NCBI RefSeq assembly: GCF_001310275.1
Contig: NZ_LGYZ01000068.1
Span: forward strand, 62,001-126,000
Direction of reading: 5' to 3'
DNA length: 64,000 bases
Source of the DNA: Nocardia arizonensis
Lineage (GTDB): Bacteria > Actinomycetota > Actinomycetes > Mycobacteriales > Mycobacteriaceae
Each line of letters opens with the position of its first letter. Position 1 is the first letter of the stretch. Position numbers and translations under genes: made by a program. The notes under the pieces were generated by a model. The model did no database searches. It was given only the letters and a program-made list of their open reading frames with translations, and had not been told where the DNA came from. Positions 52,801 through 60,501 of the stretch are shown here, one piece after another.

Positions 52801-53400
52801 GGTGCGCAGCTCGCCGAGTTCGACACCGACGCCGCGGAATTCACCGCCGTCGAAGCGGATGCCGCGCGCACCCGGGCCGGTGACCGTGCGCGGTCCGGGG
52901 TCGATGATCAGCGAATCACGTTCGGCGACAGAGGCATTGCGCGGCGGCAGTGGCGTGCCGCCCGCCGCGGCGGCGGCTTCGGCCGCGGCGCCGCGGAATT
53001 CGGCCCACGCGGCCTTCTTGTTGGCGAGGTGGACGGTCCAGACGATGTCGGCGTCGGCGGCGGTGATCTCGCGCAGCGCCGTGCCGTCGGCGGCGAAGCC
53101 GTAGAGCCGGAATCTGGCCGCCTGCCGTTTGATCCGGCCCTGCCGATCCTTGAACCGACCTTCGGCGTCGACCGGGCGGCCCGGTACCTCCGGGCCGAGG
53201 AAGTACTGGTCCGGGCTGTTGCCGACGCGGGCGAAGCCGATACCGGGATAGATCGCGGCGTAGGCGATGGTCGGCGGGTCGGCGATCGGTTCAGGCGTCG
53301 AGTCCGCGCGCGTCCGCTCCGGCGCGGCGGGTCCAGAATCGGTGCTCACGCCACCGTCCTTCGGCTCGGTAGTGGGCTCGCCGCTGCTGGATGTGGTCAT
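49870..53400 (-). CDS. LodA/GoxA-type quinone-cofactor oxidase fused to a haem-oxygenase-like iron redox domain
   Basis: A 1176-residue protein. The N-terminal part to about residue 600 has LodA-type sequence (IAYAAIYPGIGFARVGNSPDQYFLGPE in pieces, EACVGGPFFPGIEMTY, then WQADFYECRTRWWPAQRPD). Cys449 and Trp504/505 are the candidate Cys-Trp pair for the CTQ cofactor of LodA/GoxA oxidases. From about 640 to 870 the sequence fits an iron-containing redox (haem-oxygenase-like, HDO) domain, with His823, Asp827 and His833 in HIGIDNSVTGHG; the remainder (FADPAGFMRELVRAGYIVPG, FTDEEIRIWEDW) seems to belong to it. The ATG at 53400 is used; a GTG at 53349 has a better ribosome binding site. It probably oxidises an amino acid or amine. 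The fusion is unusual. Confidence 0.8.
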   Translation of the reverse strand: MTTSSSGEPTTEPKDGGVSTDSGPAAPERTRADSTPEPIADPPTIAYAAIYPGIGFARVGNSPDQYFLGPEVPGRPVDAEGRFKDRQGRIKRQAARFRLYGFAADGTALREITAADADIVWTVHLANKKAAWAEFRGAAAEAAAAAGGTPLPPRNASVAERDSLIIDPGPRTVTGPGARGIRFDGGEFRGVGVELGELRTDEAGRLLVLGGAGRSESVDGRPVRDYANNDNWFDDTSDGPVTATVTLSGGRPIPVTGAWVVVGPPDYAPAVGSIVTLYDVQIAVARTAGWLPEPGEISFTRDIFPILARAAGMRWVNDLARRGHGPGTTGDLLAPAVLGKLADNGEAARSARARVLARMRDPELTGPDAVRQANLDFMPQLSGDEGFTTAGVPSTWFAVLPHQYRALRRWADGDFVADWAGVPSVPQAVVQLPVADQPAALDRAAGEACVGGPFFPGIEMTYTSRDPSLYVEPHRLRADLEPGDVTKRMAIPWQADFYECRTRWWPAQRPDEVITEAEYDSVLRAVAQEIDAPVTPPRLRLDTESWDRGLGDDPGAGPAAGDNDMVTAWSELGILRPRPMPDGSVALVEGERRPYFGMKDREYFHIMLNIEAYPDFLPTARELAEGFLADARQFQRSPECPDDLRPFTYSTRVLRSRLEQIYTDAAQAAAAFSLADSAFTRESMIERLVQMAPFNQVDGAWLRNIGRVGPIDEVHSLLFHVWMDELGNGDPKLNHSNIYTDLLHSVGVYLEPVGSRAYVENERIVDSAFTSPLFQLVIAEFSEDYLPEIIGMTLYLEWAVVGVKPQVAILESLGIDPMFYSLHIGIDNSVTGHGAMAKRTVELYLDEIRAASGDRAVQDIWTRIWDGYVAFATTGGLGEDFRRRMRERPDPATRVYRMIQRKAHFGEQNHGVKRLGDTTINNWFADPAGFMRELVRAGYIVPGNTDESPFFELLRPTGPMFRVFTDEEIRIWEDWTRSLADPHTPSEPETAVTALMVRMVDTMRSRQRGAAGHRGIRLTGATPEGTITASVADWFDRPTPQLLAALADPRNGWITPGEPAASRFVTELASGDHPMARALGDVAPGTAHRTWRGIVVDWIAAGCPLPAPAPKRVTAVVPEPEARPAIRAGAPASAITASLREDSRTRPRIPVLGLFRNETWTDEFDGVPVYGNGALH

Positions 53401-54343
53401 CGAAACGTCGCCTTTCTCGGAGTTCGTAGCGTGCCGTGTCGTCCTCGAACAGTGCGGTGACGGCGGCGGTGCCGGTGGTCATGGCGCGCAGCAGGCCCGA
53501 GGAGGACAAAGGATCGTAGGTGGCCGCCGCATCGCCGACGGCGATCCAGCCCGGCCCGGTCATGGGCCGCAGCAGCGAGGTGGTCGCGGTCGCCAGGACC
53601 GGCGCGGCGACGGCGTCGTCGACGATCCGGGCGCGGGTGTGCGGTGCGGCGGTGAGCAGGTCGGTGTACCGGTCGCGGACGGTGTTCCAGTCGAGCAGGT
53701 CGGCATCGCCGAAGAAGAGGGTCACGAGTCCGTCGGCCGACGGCGCGGAGAACCACCAACCGTCCGGGACCGCTTCGACGAGGGTCGCCCGATCCGCGCA
53801 TTCGGCGTGCCGCCACGCCGCGACCGCCAGGCGGTCGCGCGCGATCCGCCGGGCGCCCATACGGCGTGCGATCAGGGCGCGACGTCCACTGGCGTCGATG
53901 AGCAGATCCGCCGACAGCCGGGCGCCGTCGTCGAGCGTCAGTGTCCAGTGCGCACCGTCGCGGTCCACCGACCGGACCGTGGCCTCGACCGAACGTGCAC
54001 CCGCGGACCCGGCGGCCTCGAGCAGATCGGACTCGAGGCGGTGACGTTCGATGTACCAGCCGTGACCGTGCGGATCGGTGAACTGCTCCCGCGACCGCAA
54101 TGTCTCGCCGCCCCACACCGATCGGTTCGTCGTACAGGCGCTGGCGTGCGCGGCGACGGCGCCGCGGACACCGAGGTCGACCAGGGTGCGGGTCGCCTCG
54201 GCGGGCAGTGTCTCACCGAATTCGACACGGCGGCGGCGGGTTCCGCCGATCACGACGACATCGCGACCCTGGCGCGCGGCACTCGTCGCCGCCGCCGCAC
54301 CCGCCACGCCGGCCCCGACGACCACCACTTCGGCTCTCGCCAC
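53291..54343 (-). CDS. LodB-like FAD-dependent oxidoreductase (cofactor maturase)
   Basis: A 350-residue flavoprotein of the FAD monooxygenase/tryptophan-halogenase-like group. The Rossmann motif VVVGAGVAGAAAA is near residues 6-18, 'FGETLPAEATRTL' follows, and the second FAD motif 'WIAVGDAAATYDPLSSSGL' is near 270-290. LodB-type flavoproteins are needed to form the CTQ cofactor of LodA oxidases. Its gene is upstream of the LodA-like gene on the same strand and overlaps it by about 110 bases (58 if the later GTG starts LodA). The start is one of two adjacent GTGs after GGGGGGAGGAC; the second (54343) has better spacing. Confidence 0.85.
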   Translation of the reverse strand: MARAEVVVVGAGVAGAAAATSAARQGRDVVVIGGTRRRRVEFGETLPAEATRTLVDLGVRGAVAAHASACTTNRSVWGGETLRSREQFTDPHGHGWYIERHRLESDLLEAAGSAGARSVEATVRSVDRDGAHWTLTLDDGARLSADLLIDASGRRALIARRMGARRIARDRLAVAAWRHAECADRATLVEAVPDGWWFSAPSADGLVTLFFGDADLLDWNTVRDRYTDLLTAAPHTRARIVDDAVAAPVLATATTSLLRPMTGPGWIAVGDAAATYDPLSSSGLLRAMTTGTAAVTALFEDDTARYELRERRRFDDHIQQRRAHYRAEGRWREHRFWTRRAGADARGLDA

Positions 54344-54366
54344 CACGTCCTCCCCCCTTGTGCGCC

Positions 54367-54855
54367 CATCGGCCGGGCAAAGATGACGCCCGCTCACCCC
54401 ACCGACCCCGGCACGACCGTACGACGCGCGACCGGAATCGGATGCCGATCGGCGGATATCGCGCGGGCCGTCCCGCACTTGCTCGCGCCGTCACCCGCGA
54501 GATGCGACGCGATCGAGCAGCCAAGCGCACCTCACGCCGCCCGGAGACCGCGATGGCGCTGTCAAGGACCCTGACGTCTCGGTCGGCCGAGTGACTGTCA
54601 CAGCGGCGCGCCCGCTTCCGCGCGCGCCCCTCGACGGTACGGCGATCGGCCACCTCGTGCGCGGTCCTTCGGCGAAGGCGGCACGCGGCCGGGTTCGACG
54701 ACCCGGCGCCGCGCAACCTCTTTCCATGGTCGGCATCCCGCCGGGCGGACGCGGCGTTGCGCTTTCCATGACGACGCGCGATATACCGCACGAACACCCA
54801 CGGCGGCCGGATCCCGCGCCCGCCGAATCCGTTTACGCCCGAAAGGGGAACATTC
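54367..54855. other. Divergent region, no gene supported
   Basis: About 490 bases between the LodB-like gene and the 36-codon ORF. It has only short, low-quality frames. It should contain the promoters of the lodBA-like operon and of the small ORF. Confidence 0.45.
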
Positions 54856-54966
54856 ATGCTCACAGGTGCGATCGTCGGCGCCGTCGCCGGAGTCGTCGCG
54901 GTACTCGTCCGCGCGGCCGTCCTCAAGCGCCGCAAGACGAAATCCGATGCCGCTCAGGCGGATTGA
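54856..54966 (+). CDS. 36-residue single-helix membrane protein
   Basis: A short frame with one transmembrane helix followed by a basic anchor (MLTGAIVGAVAGVVAVLVRA, then AVLKRRKTK and an acidic end). GAAAGGGG lies about 8-11 bases upstream of the ATG. The glycine/valine-rich helix, the positive-inside charge pattern and the ribosome binding site support a real small membrane protein, too short for usual gene calling. The next frame overlaps its 3' end by 19 bases. The function is unknown; it may serve the neighbouring unusual oxidase. Confidence 0.55.
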   Translation: MLTGAIVGAVAGVVAVLVRAAVLKRRKTKSDAAQAD

Positions 54967-55222
54967 TCGGCTCCGTGCGCTAGGACAACAGCAGGCAGTC
55001 GCCCTTGCCGCCTTCGGGGCCGTGACGAGCGGCGTCCTCTCGCACCGCGCCCGATTGCCCGGCGTCGAACCCCTCACCTCGCCGGGCAATCACACCGCGC
55101 CGGTCCGGCATCGCCGCGCGGTCGCCGAGACCGTGCGGACCCTCCTCGAGGACCACTTCGACGGTCGCCAGTCGGGCCGGCACGCTGCGGGCGAGCCGTC
55201 CCCGGCAGACCCGCCGGCGTGA
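54948..55222 (+). CDS. 91-residue ORF overlapping the small membrane protein
   Basis: The frame starts at an ATG inside the 3' end of the 36-codon ORF and runs to 55222. The product is basic to neutral with a helical look (RALGQQQAVALAAFGAVTSG, VAETVRTLLEDHFDG) and ends in a Gly/Pro-rich tail. G/C third-position use is high, but an opposite-strand frame (54980-55234) is similar, so the coding strand is not certain. No family is recognised. Confidence 0.35.
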
Positions 55223-55230
55223 CGCGAGAG

Positions 55231-55440
55231 TCACCGCGCGAGTTCCCGTTCGACGGAAACAGCCTCGGCGGTGGCCGGTTTGACCACCTCGGCGCGCGAC
55301 CGCCCCCGGAACAGCACACGCTGACCTTCGACGAGCACCCGGTAGCCGGGCGTGTCGATACAGGTGTGGTCGACGAAGACGGGCAACTCCCGCCCGCCGC
55401 GAACTCGCTCAGCATGATCGAAACCGGACGGGCGGTCATG
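55231..55440 (-). pseudogene. Cold-shock-domain-like fragment
   Basis: The minus-strand frame reads LPVFVDHTCIDTPGYRVL, then VEGQRVLFRGRSRAEVVKP, which resembles the second half of a cold-shock domain (xVFVHhSxIxxxGYRxLxEGQxVxF). The first half with the RNA-binding KWF/GFGFI motifs is not seen, and no start codon gives a proper N-terminus. The region is also crossed by a plus-strand frame. It is probably a decayed remnant; chance similarity cannot be excluded. Confidence 0.4.
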
Positions 55441-55479
55441 GCGATATGCGCGAACGCCGTGATATGCGAAGGTGAGCCG

Positions 55480-56250
55480 ATGAACTCCGCGCACCGTCAA
55501 CTCGACCACACCCTGCGCTTCGACTGGGGCCGGATCGGGGCCGAAGCGATCGCCGCGGACGCCGACGTCGCCGTGGTGGTCGATGTGCTGTCCTTCACCA
55601 CCACGCTCTCGGTCGCGGCGGATCTCGGCGTCGAAGTGCTGCCCTACCGGTGGCGCGACGAGTCCGCGGGGCGGTTCGCGCGCGAACGCGAGGCCGTCCT
55701 CGCCGTCGGGCGGCGCGCGGCGGGCCCCGGACAGGTCAGCCTCTCCCCCGCCACCGTCCGTGCGGCCACGGATCTGCGGCGGCTCGTCCTGCCCTCGCCC
55801 AACGGGTCGACGATCGCGTACGCGCTGGCCGACCACAGTACCTGCGTCGGCGCGTCGCTGCGCAACGCGCGGGCGGTCGCGGACTGGATCACGGCCGAAT
55901 ACCCTGCCGGAACGACGATTTCGGTGGTCGCCGCCGGCGAGCACTGGCCGGACGGCACGTTGCGTCCCGCCGTCGAGGACCTGTGGGGCGCGGGCGCGGT
56001 GCTCGCCGAACTGCGGCGGTCGCACTCCGGTGCGTCGCTGTCGCCCGAAGCCGAGATGGCCGTGACGGCGTGGCAGTCGGTGTCCGGTTCGGTGGAATCA
56101 GCGTTGCGGCACTGCGCGTCAGGACGGGAGCTGATCGAGATCGGTTATCTCTGCGACGTTCTCGTCGCCGCCGAGATCGACCGGAGCCGTTCGGTGCCGG
56201 TGCTCGACGCCACCGGGGCATTCGTGAACCGCGCCGAGTCACCGGGCTGA
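55480..56250 (+). CDS. ComB-like 2-phosphosulfolactate phosphatase-family protein
   Basis: A 256-residue protein of the ComB/2-phosphosulfolactate phosphatase family. The signatures VAVVVDVLSFTTTLSVAADLG near 28-50, LVLPSPNGSTIAYAL near 102-116 and 'IGYLCDVLVAAEIDRSRSVPVL' near the C-terminus are all present. The substrate in actinomycetes is unknown; coenzyme M synthesis is not expected here. The ATG at 55480 has AAGGTGA at 6 bases spacing. Confidence 0.85.
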   Translation: MNSAHRQLDHTLRFDWGRIGAEAIAADADVAVVVDVLSFTTTLSVAADLGVEVLPYRWRDESAGRFAREREAVLAVGRRAAGPGQVSLSPATVRAATDLRRLVLPSPNGSTIAYALADHSTCVGASLRNARAVADWITAEYPAGTTISVVAAGEHWPDGTLRPAVEDLWGAGAVLAELRRSHSGASLSPEAEMAVTAWQSVSGSVESALRHCASGRELIEIGYLCDVLVAAEIDRSRSVPVLDATGAFVNRAESPG

Positions 56251-56396
56251 CCGCCCCTCGGACCGAACTCGCCGGGCAGCGGCGAACCGGTGCGCCCATA
56301 CCGGGATCTCGGCATCACACACCGCGCGCTGTCCGCCGCCGACCCGGAGGTCCGGCCGCAGGGGCGATCGGCTCCCGCCGCCACGGATCCGAGCGG

Positions 56397-57428
56397 TCAG
56401 AGATTCAGACCCGTTCCGTGGACACCGTATTCGTCGATGAGGGCCAGCTCGGCCTCGGTGAGGTCGGGGAACTCGGCCGCGGCGATATTGTGGTCGAGTT
56501 GCGCGGTGGAACTCGCGCCGATCAGCGCGGAGGTCACCTCGGGACGGCGCAGCACCCATTGCAGGGCGAGCTGGGCCAGCGACTGGCCCCTGGCCGCGGC
56601 GATCTTGTTCAGTTCCGCCGTGCGCCGCCGGTAGGTCTCGTCGATCACCTCCGGCGCGAGGAACGCGCTGTCGCGCGCCCGCGCGCCGTCGGGGATGGTC
56701 TCGAGGTACTTGTCGGTCAGCAGACCCTGGGCCAGCGGCGAATACACGATCAGGCCGAAACCGTCCGCGCCCGCGGCGGCGAGCAGACCGTCGGTCTCGG
56801 TGCGGCGGTCGTAGATCGAATAGCGCGCCTGATGGACCAGCAGCGGCACGCCCTCCTGCCGCAATACGCGCGCGATCTCGCGGGTGCGGTCGGGCAGGTA
56901 GTCGGAGACGCCGACGTAGAGCGCCTTGCCCTGCTGAACGGCGCTCACCAGCGCGCCGGCCGTCTCCTCCAGCGGCACGGTCGGGTCCGGGCTGTGGTGG
57001 TAGAAGATGTCGACGTAGTCGGTGCCGAGATCGCGCAGACTGTGGTCGAGCGAGGTGAGGATGGACTTGCGCGATCCGCCGCGCAGATACGGGCTCGGAC
57101 CGATGGGATTGCCCGCCTTGGTCGACAGGATGAGTTCGTCGCGGTAAGGGCGTAGATCCCTGGTCAGCACCGCGCCGAAATTCTTCTGCGCCGCCCGGTG
57201 CGGCGGCCCGTAGCGGTCGGCGTTGTCGAAGTGGGTGATGCCGAGATCGAAGGCGTGCAGGATGATCTCGCGCTGTGTGGCGAACGGGTAGTCGGTGCCG
57301 AACTTCTGCCAGAGGCCGAAGGAGAACGACGCCAGATCGAGTCCGGATTTGCCCGCACGGCGATAGTCGACCTTCTCGTAGCGGCGCTCCGCGGCGGTGT
57401 AGGTCTGGTCGAATACGCCGTAGGCCAT
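56397..57428 (-). CDS. Aldo/keto reductase (YghZ-like)
   Basis: A 343-residue TIM-barrel reductase close to YghZ (glyceraldehyde 3-phosphate/methylglyoxal-type reductases). The tetrad is intact: Asp-Tyr in FDNADRYGPPH, Lys in ILSTKAGNPIG and His in IFYHHSPDP. The NADPH end has 'SLAQLALQWVLRRPEVTSALIGAS'. The length and 'YRRAGKSGLDLASFSFGLW' N-terminus fit the YghZ/GPR group. Transcribed alone, convergent with the ComB-like gene. Confidence 0.93.
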   Translation of the reverse strand: MAYGVFDQTYTAAERRYEKVDYRRAGKSGLDLASFSFGLWQKFGTDYPFATQREIILHAFDLGITHFDNADRYGPPHRAAQKNFGAVLTRDLRPYRDELILSTKAGNPIGPSPYLRGGSRKSILTSLDHSLRDLGTDYVDIFYHHSPDPTVPLEETAGALVSAVQQGKALYVGVSDYLPDRTREIARVLRQEGVPLLVHQARYSIYDRRTETDGLLAAAGADGFGLIVYSPLAQGLLTDKYLETIPDGARARDSAFLAPEVIDETYRRRTAELNKIAAARGQSLAQLALQWVLRRPEVTSALIGASSTAQLDHNIAAAEFPDLTEAELALIDEYGVHGTGLNL

Positions 57429-57594
57429 CTGGGTGGTGCTCGCTCTCCGCTGTTGTCGACAGGTCGACGGTTATCGGTTTCCGAGAGAGTTGACCACTTC
57501 CCCGCCGGTATGGCGACCGGTCGGGCCGCGCGGACAGCGCCACGCCACCGCGCGGATCACTGCCGCCGAGGTTCTCCGGCGACCGCGGCCGGAC

Positions 57595-58272
57595 TCAGGC
57601 CGGTCGCGTGGCGCGGTACCAGGTGATGCGGCCGAGCAACCGATGGCGCCGTGACTCGGTTTGCGCGCAGTCGAATCCGGCCGCGGTGAACAGGCGGGGA
57701 ATGGCGTCGCCGAGATTGCCGGCGAGATGTGCGCCGCCCAGTTGCAGTCGGGCGCCGATACCGTCGGCGCGGGTCATCGGACCGCCGACGTCGGCGAGGT
57801 GCAGGCTGCCGCCGGGGCGCAGCACCCGGAACACCTCGGCGGCCACCGCCGACTTCACGTCGCGGCCGAGATGGTGGAACATCATGGACGACAGCACCCG
57901 GTCGAAGGACCCGTCCGGGTACGGCAGATCCTGCCCGTAGGCTTGTTCGAAGCGGATATTGTCCATGCCGCGCGCTTTTCGCTCGGCGCGGCGCAGCGCG
58001 AGCGGATCGGGATCGGAGCCGACCAGTTCCGCGGACGGTTGAGCGCGATGCGCCCTGACAGTGAGTTGGCCTGTGCCACATCCGATTTCGAGTACACGGT
58101 GATCCGCTTCGATGGCGGCGTCGCGAATGATCGTCTCGTGCACGCGGGCCACACCCAATGCGGCGGTGAGCAGATCGTAGACGGGCAGCAGGGCGTCGCG
58201 GCCCGCCGCGGGCAGGTAGTCGTGGCGGTTGCCGAGGGCGCGGGTGACGGAGTCGGTGTGCTGGTTGGTCAT
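57595..58272 (-). CDS. Class I SAM-dependent methyltransferase
   Basis: A 225-residue methyltransferase with motif I VLEIGCGTGQ near 62-71, an acidic residue at the end of strand 2 (GSDPDP), 'YPDGSFDRVLSSMMFHHL' (motif II/III region) and 'VFRVLRPGGSLHLADV'. The methyl acceptor cannot be inferred. The ATG at 58272 is preferred. It is divergent from an AraC-type regulator and may be its target. Confidence 0.9.
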   Translation of the reverse strand: MTNQHTDSVTRALGNRHDYLPAAGRDALLPVYDLLTAALGVARVHETIIRDAAIEADHRVLEIGCGTGQLTVRAHRAQPSAELVGSDPDPLALRRAERKARGMDNIRFEQAYGQDLPYPDGSFDRVLSSMMFHHLGRDVKSAVAAEVFRVLRPGGSLHLADVGGPMTRADGIGARLQLGGAHLAGNLGDAIPRLFTAAGFDCAQTESRRHRLLGRITWYRATRPA

Positions 58273-58345
58273 GATCCCATCGTGGCCGCGGCGCGCTCGG
58301 CGATGTTGGGTGATATTCGGAGGAATTTGGACTATTTTCGGTCGA

Positions 58346-59233
58346 GTGTCCGATGTGCGACCACGCGCGGCCCGGCTGCGACGGCAGGTGCGGGGCATAC
58401 CGGTCTACGGCTATCGCACCGATCCCGACATTCCTCCGGTATCGGTGCTGCGGCTCGACAACCTCGACCAGCTCGACGTCGAACAACCGCACATCCACGA
58501 CTTCCCCGCGCTCGTGTACGCCCCGCGCGAAGCGGTCGTCTTCGTCCTCACCCCCGGGCAGGTCGTCGACCCCGGCGACACCCCGATCCCCGGGCACAGC
58601 ATCACGATCTTCTTCGATCCCGACGCCCTCGGCCGCACCCCGTGGCCGACCTGGGGTCGCCACCCGCTGCTGTCGCCGTTCCTGCACGGACACGCCGGCG
58701 GCCTGCTGCGGGTCGAACTGCCCGCCGACGACAGCCTGTGGGAACCCACCGCACGCGCGCTGGAAGCCGAGATCGCCGAGCGGCGAGCGGGCTACCGGCA
58801 GGCGCTGCTGGCCCACCTGACCCTGCTGCTCATCGATCTGGCGCGGCGCACCGCCGACGTGGTCGAGCAGTGGCGCGGTATGGGCGAACCCCTGCTGGCC
58901 GATGTCTTCGACGTGATCGACAAGCGCTACCGCGAACCGCTGTCGCTGCGCGATGTCGCCCGCGCGGTCGGCGTGACACCCGGACATCTGACCACGGTGG
59001 TCGGCCGCCGCACCGGGCGCACCGTCGGCGACTGGATCACCGAGCGGCGCATGGCGGCCGCCCGGGAGTTGCTGACCGATACCGACCTGCCGATCGGCGC
59101 GATAGCCCACCGCGTCGGCATGCCCGATCCGGCGTACTTCACCCGCGTCTTCCGCCGCACGCACGATATCCCGCCCCGGGAGTGGCGCGGCCGCTCGTTC
59201 CGAACGGATTCGGCGACATCGCGATCGTTCTAG
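58346..59233 (+). CDS. AraC-family transcriptional regulator
   Basis: A 295-residue regulator. The N-terminal cupin-like sensor has VEQPHIHDFPALVYAP with candidate metal-binding His residues near 42-45. The C-terminal half has the two AraC helix-turn-helix units (SLRDVARAVGVTPGHLTTVVGRRTG and PIGAIAHRVGMPDPAYFTRVFRRTHDIPP). The GTG at 58346 is the preferred start, since the upstream codons overlap the divergent methyltransferase start region. A strong ribosome binding site is lacking. The divergent methyltransferase is a likely target. Confidence 0.85.
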   Translation: MSDVRPRAARLRRQVRGIPVYGYRTDPDIPPVSVLRLDNLDQLDVEQPHIHDFPALVYAPREAVVFVLTPGQVVDPGDTPIPGHSITIFFDPDALGRTPWPTWGRHPLLSPFLHGHAGGLLRVELPADDSLWEPTARALEAEIAERRAGYRQALLAHLTLLLIDLARRTADVVEQWRGMGEPLLADVFDVIDKRYREPLSLRDVARAVGVTPGHLTTVVGRRTGRTVGDWITERRMAAARELLTDTDLPIGAIAHRVGMPDPAYFTRVFRRTHDIPPREWRGRSFRTDSATSRSF

Positions 59234-59262
59234 CCGATCCGGCCGAACCGGGAGCGGCGCGA

Positions 59263-60489
59263 TCAGGCCGTGCCGTCACGCCAGTCGGTCGGCGTGAACT
59301 GCTCGAAATGGACCCTGTCCGCCGCGATTCCCCTGTCGCGCAGATCGGTTCGCACGATTCGGAGGAATTCGGCGGGACCGCAGACGAAGAAGTCGGCCCC
59401 CTCGGGCAGTGCGAGCGCGGACAGGTCGAGCCTGCCGCCGCGCTCGCCCTCGACGGGTTCGTCGTACCAGAGTTCCAACGTCGCCTCGGGCAGGCGCGCG
59501 GTCAGCTCGAGCAGGCGCGTGCGCAGCGGGTGCGTGCGCGACGCGCGGTCCGCGTGGGCGACCAGAACGGTGCGCCCCGGCGCGTGGGCGGCCAGATGTT
59601 CCAGTATGCCGATCATGGGGGTGACGCCGATGCCCGCCGAGATCAGCACCACGGGCGTATCGGCCTCGGTGTCGAGGGTGACATCTCCGAACGGCAGGGT
59701 GATCTGTAGTGCGTCGCCGACGCCGACGGTCTCGTGCAGCCGGGTCGAGACCTCACCTGCCGGGCGATCACCCGCGTCGAGGCGTTTGACGGCGAAGCTG
59801 AGCCGCCCGTCCCCGGACGCGCCGATCAGACTGTACTGCCGCAGTTGCCTGGCGCCGTCCGCCATCCGCACGCCGACCGAAACATACTGTCCGGGAACGA
59901 AGTCCGGCAGCGGATCGGTGTGGTCCGCGGCGGCTACGGTGAAGACCGCGACACCGGGAACGTCCTCGGTCCGCGACACCACGGTCACGTCGCGGAAGAC
60001 CGCGCCGGGTTCGACCCCGGCGCGGTTGTAGAGCTGCTTCTCCAGATCGATCAGCGCGTTCGCCATCGTCCAGTACACCCGGTCCCACGCTTGCGCGACC
60101 GGTTCGGTCACCACATCCGCGCCGAGCACCTCCACGATGGCCGCGAACAGGTTGTCGTGCACGATGTCGTACTGGTCGGCGGTGATGCCGAGCGAGGCGT
60201 GCTTGTGGCCGATTCGCGAGAGCATCGCCGTGGGATGGGGCAGGTCCGGGTCGACCAGATAGGTGGCGAAGAACGCGATGGACGCGGCCAGCGCCCGCGG
60301 CTGGGTGCCCTCGGCCTGGTTACCCCGGTTGAACAGGTCCCGGATGAGCTCGGGGTGGTTGTCGAACAGGGTGCGGTAGAACACGGTGGTGATCTCGTCC
60401 ACGTGGGCGCCGACCAGCGGCAGTGTCGCGCGCACGATCGCGGCGTGATGCTCGTCCAGTTCGGTTTCGCCGCGGGTCACGGTAGTCAT
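59263..60489 (-). CDS. hmp: Flavohaemoprotein, nitric oxide dioxygenase
   Basis: A 408-residue Hmp-type protein. Residues 1-140 form a globin domain with the proximal-histidine region SRIGHKHASLGI. Then comes an FAD-binding barrel (PGQYVSVG, RQYSLIGA). The NAD(P) domain follows (VLISAGIGVTPMIGIL near residue 300, 'FFVCGPAEFL' near 375). It oxidises NO to nitrate using O2 and NADH. The Rrf2-type regulator NsrR starts upstream on the same strand, 12 bases apart, so they form an operon under NO control. GAGGA before the ATG is the ribosome binding site. Confidence 0.92.
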   Translation of the reverse strand: MTTVTRGETELDEHHAAIVRATLPLVGAHVDEITTVFYRTLFDNHPELIRDLFNRGNQAEGTQPRALAASIAFFATYLVDPDLPHPTAMLSRIGHKHASLGITADQYDIVHDNLFAAIVEVLGADVVTEPVAQAWDRVYWTMANALIDLEKQLYNRAGVEPGAVFRDVTVVSRTEDVPGVAVFTVAAADHTDPLPDFVPGQYVSVGVRMADGARQLRQYSLIGASGDGRLSFAVKRLDAGDRPAGEVSTRLHETVGVGDALQITLPFGDVTLDTEADTPVVLISAGIGVTPMIGILEHLAAHAPGRTVLVAHADRASRTHPLRTRLLELTARLPEATLELWYDEPVEGERGGRLDLSALALPEGADFFVCGPAEFLRIVRTDLRDRGIAADRVHFEQFTPTDWRDGTA

Positions 60490-60501
60490 CGCAGGTTCCT
60501 C

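Noticed and set aside
51169..53460. Plus-strand open frame of about 760 codons
   Set aside because: It is the antisense shadow of the LodA-like gene; codon pattern and protein composition are not protein-like.
54980..55234. Minus-strand 84-codon frame coupled to the cold-shock-like fragment
   Set aside because: Competes with a plus-strand frame of equal quality, has no ribosome binding site, and no family is recognised.
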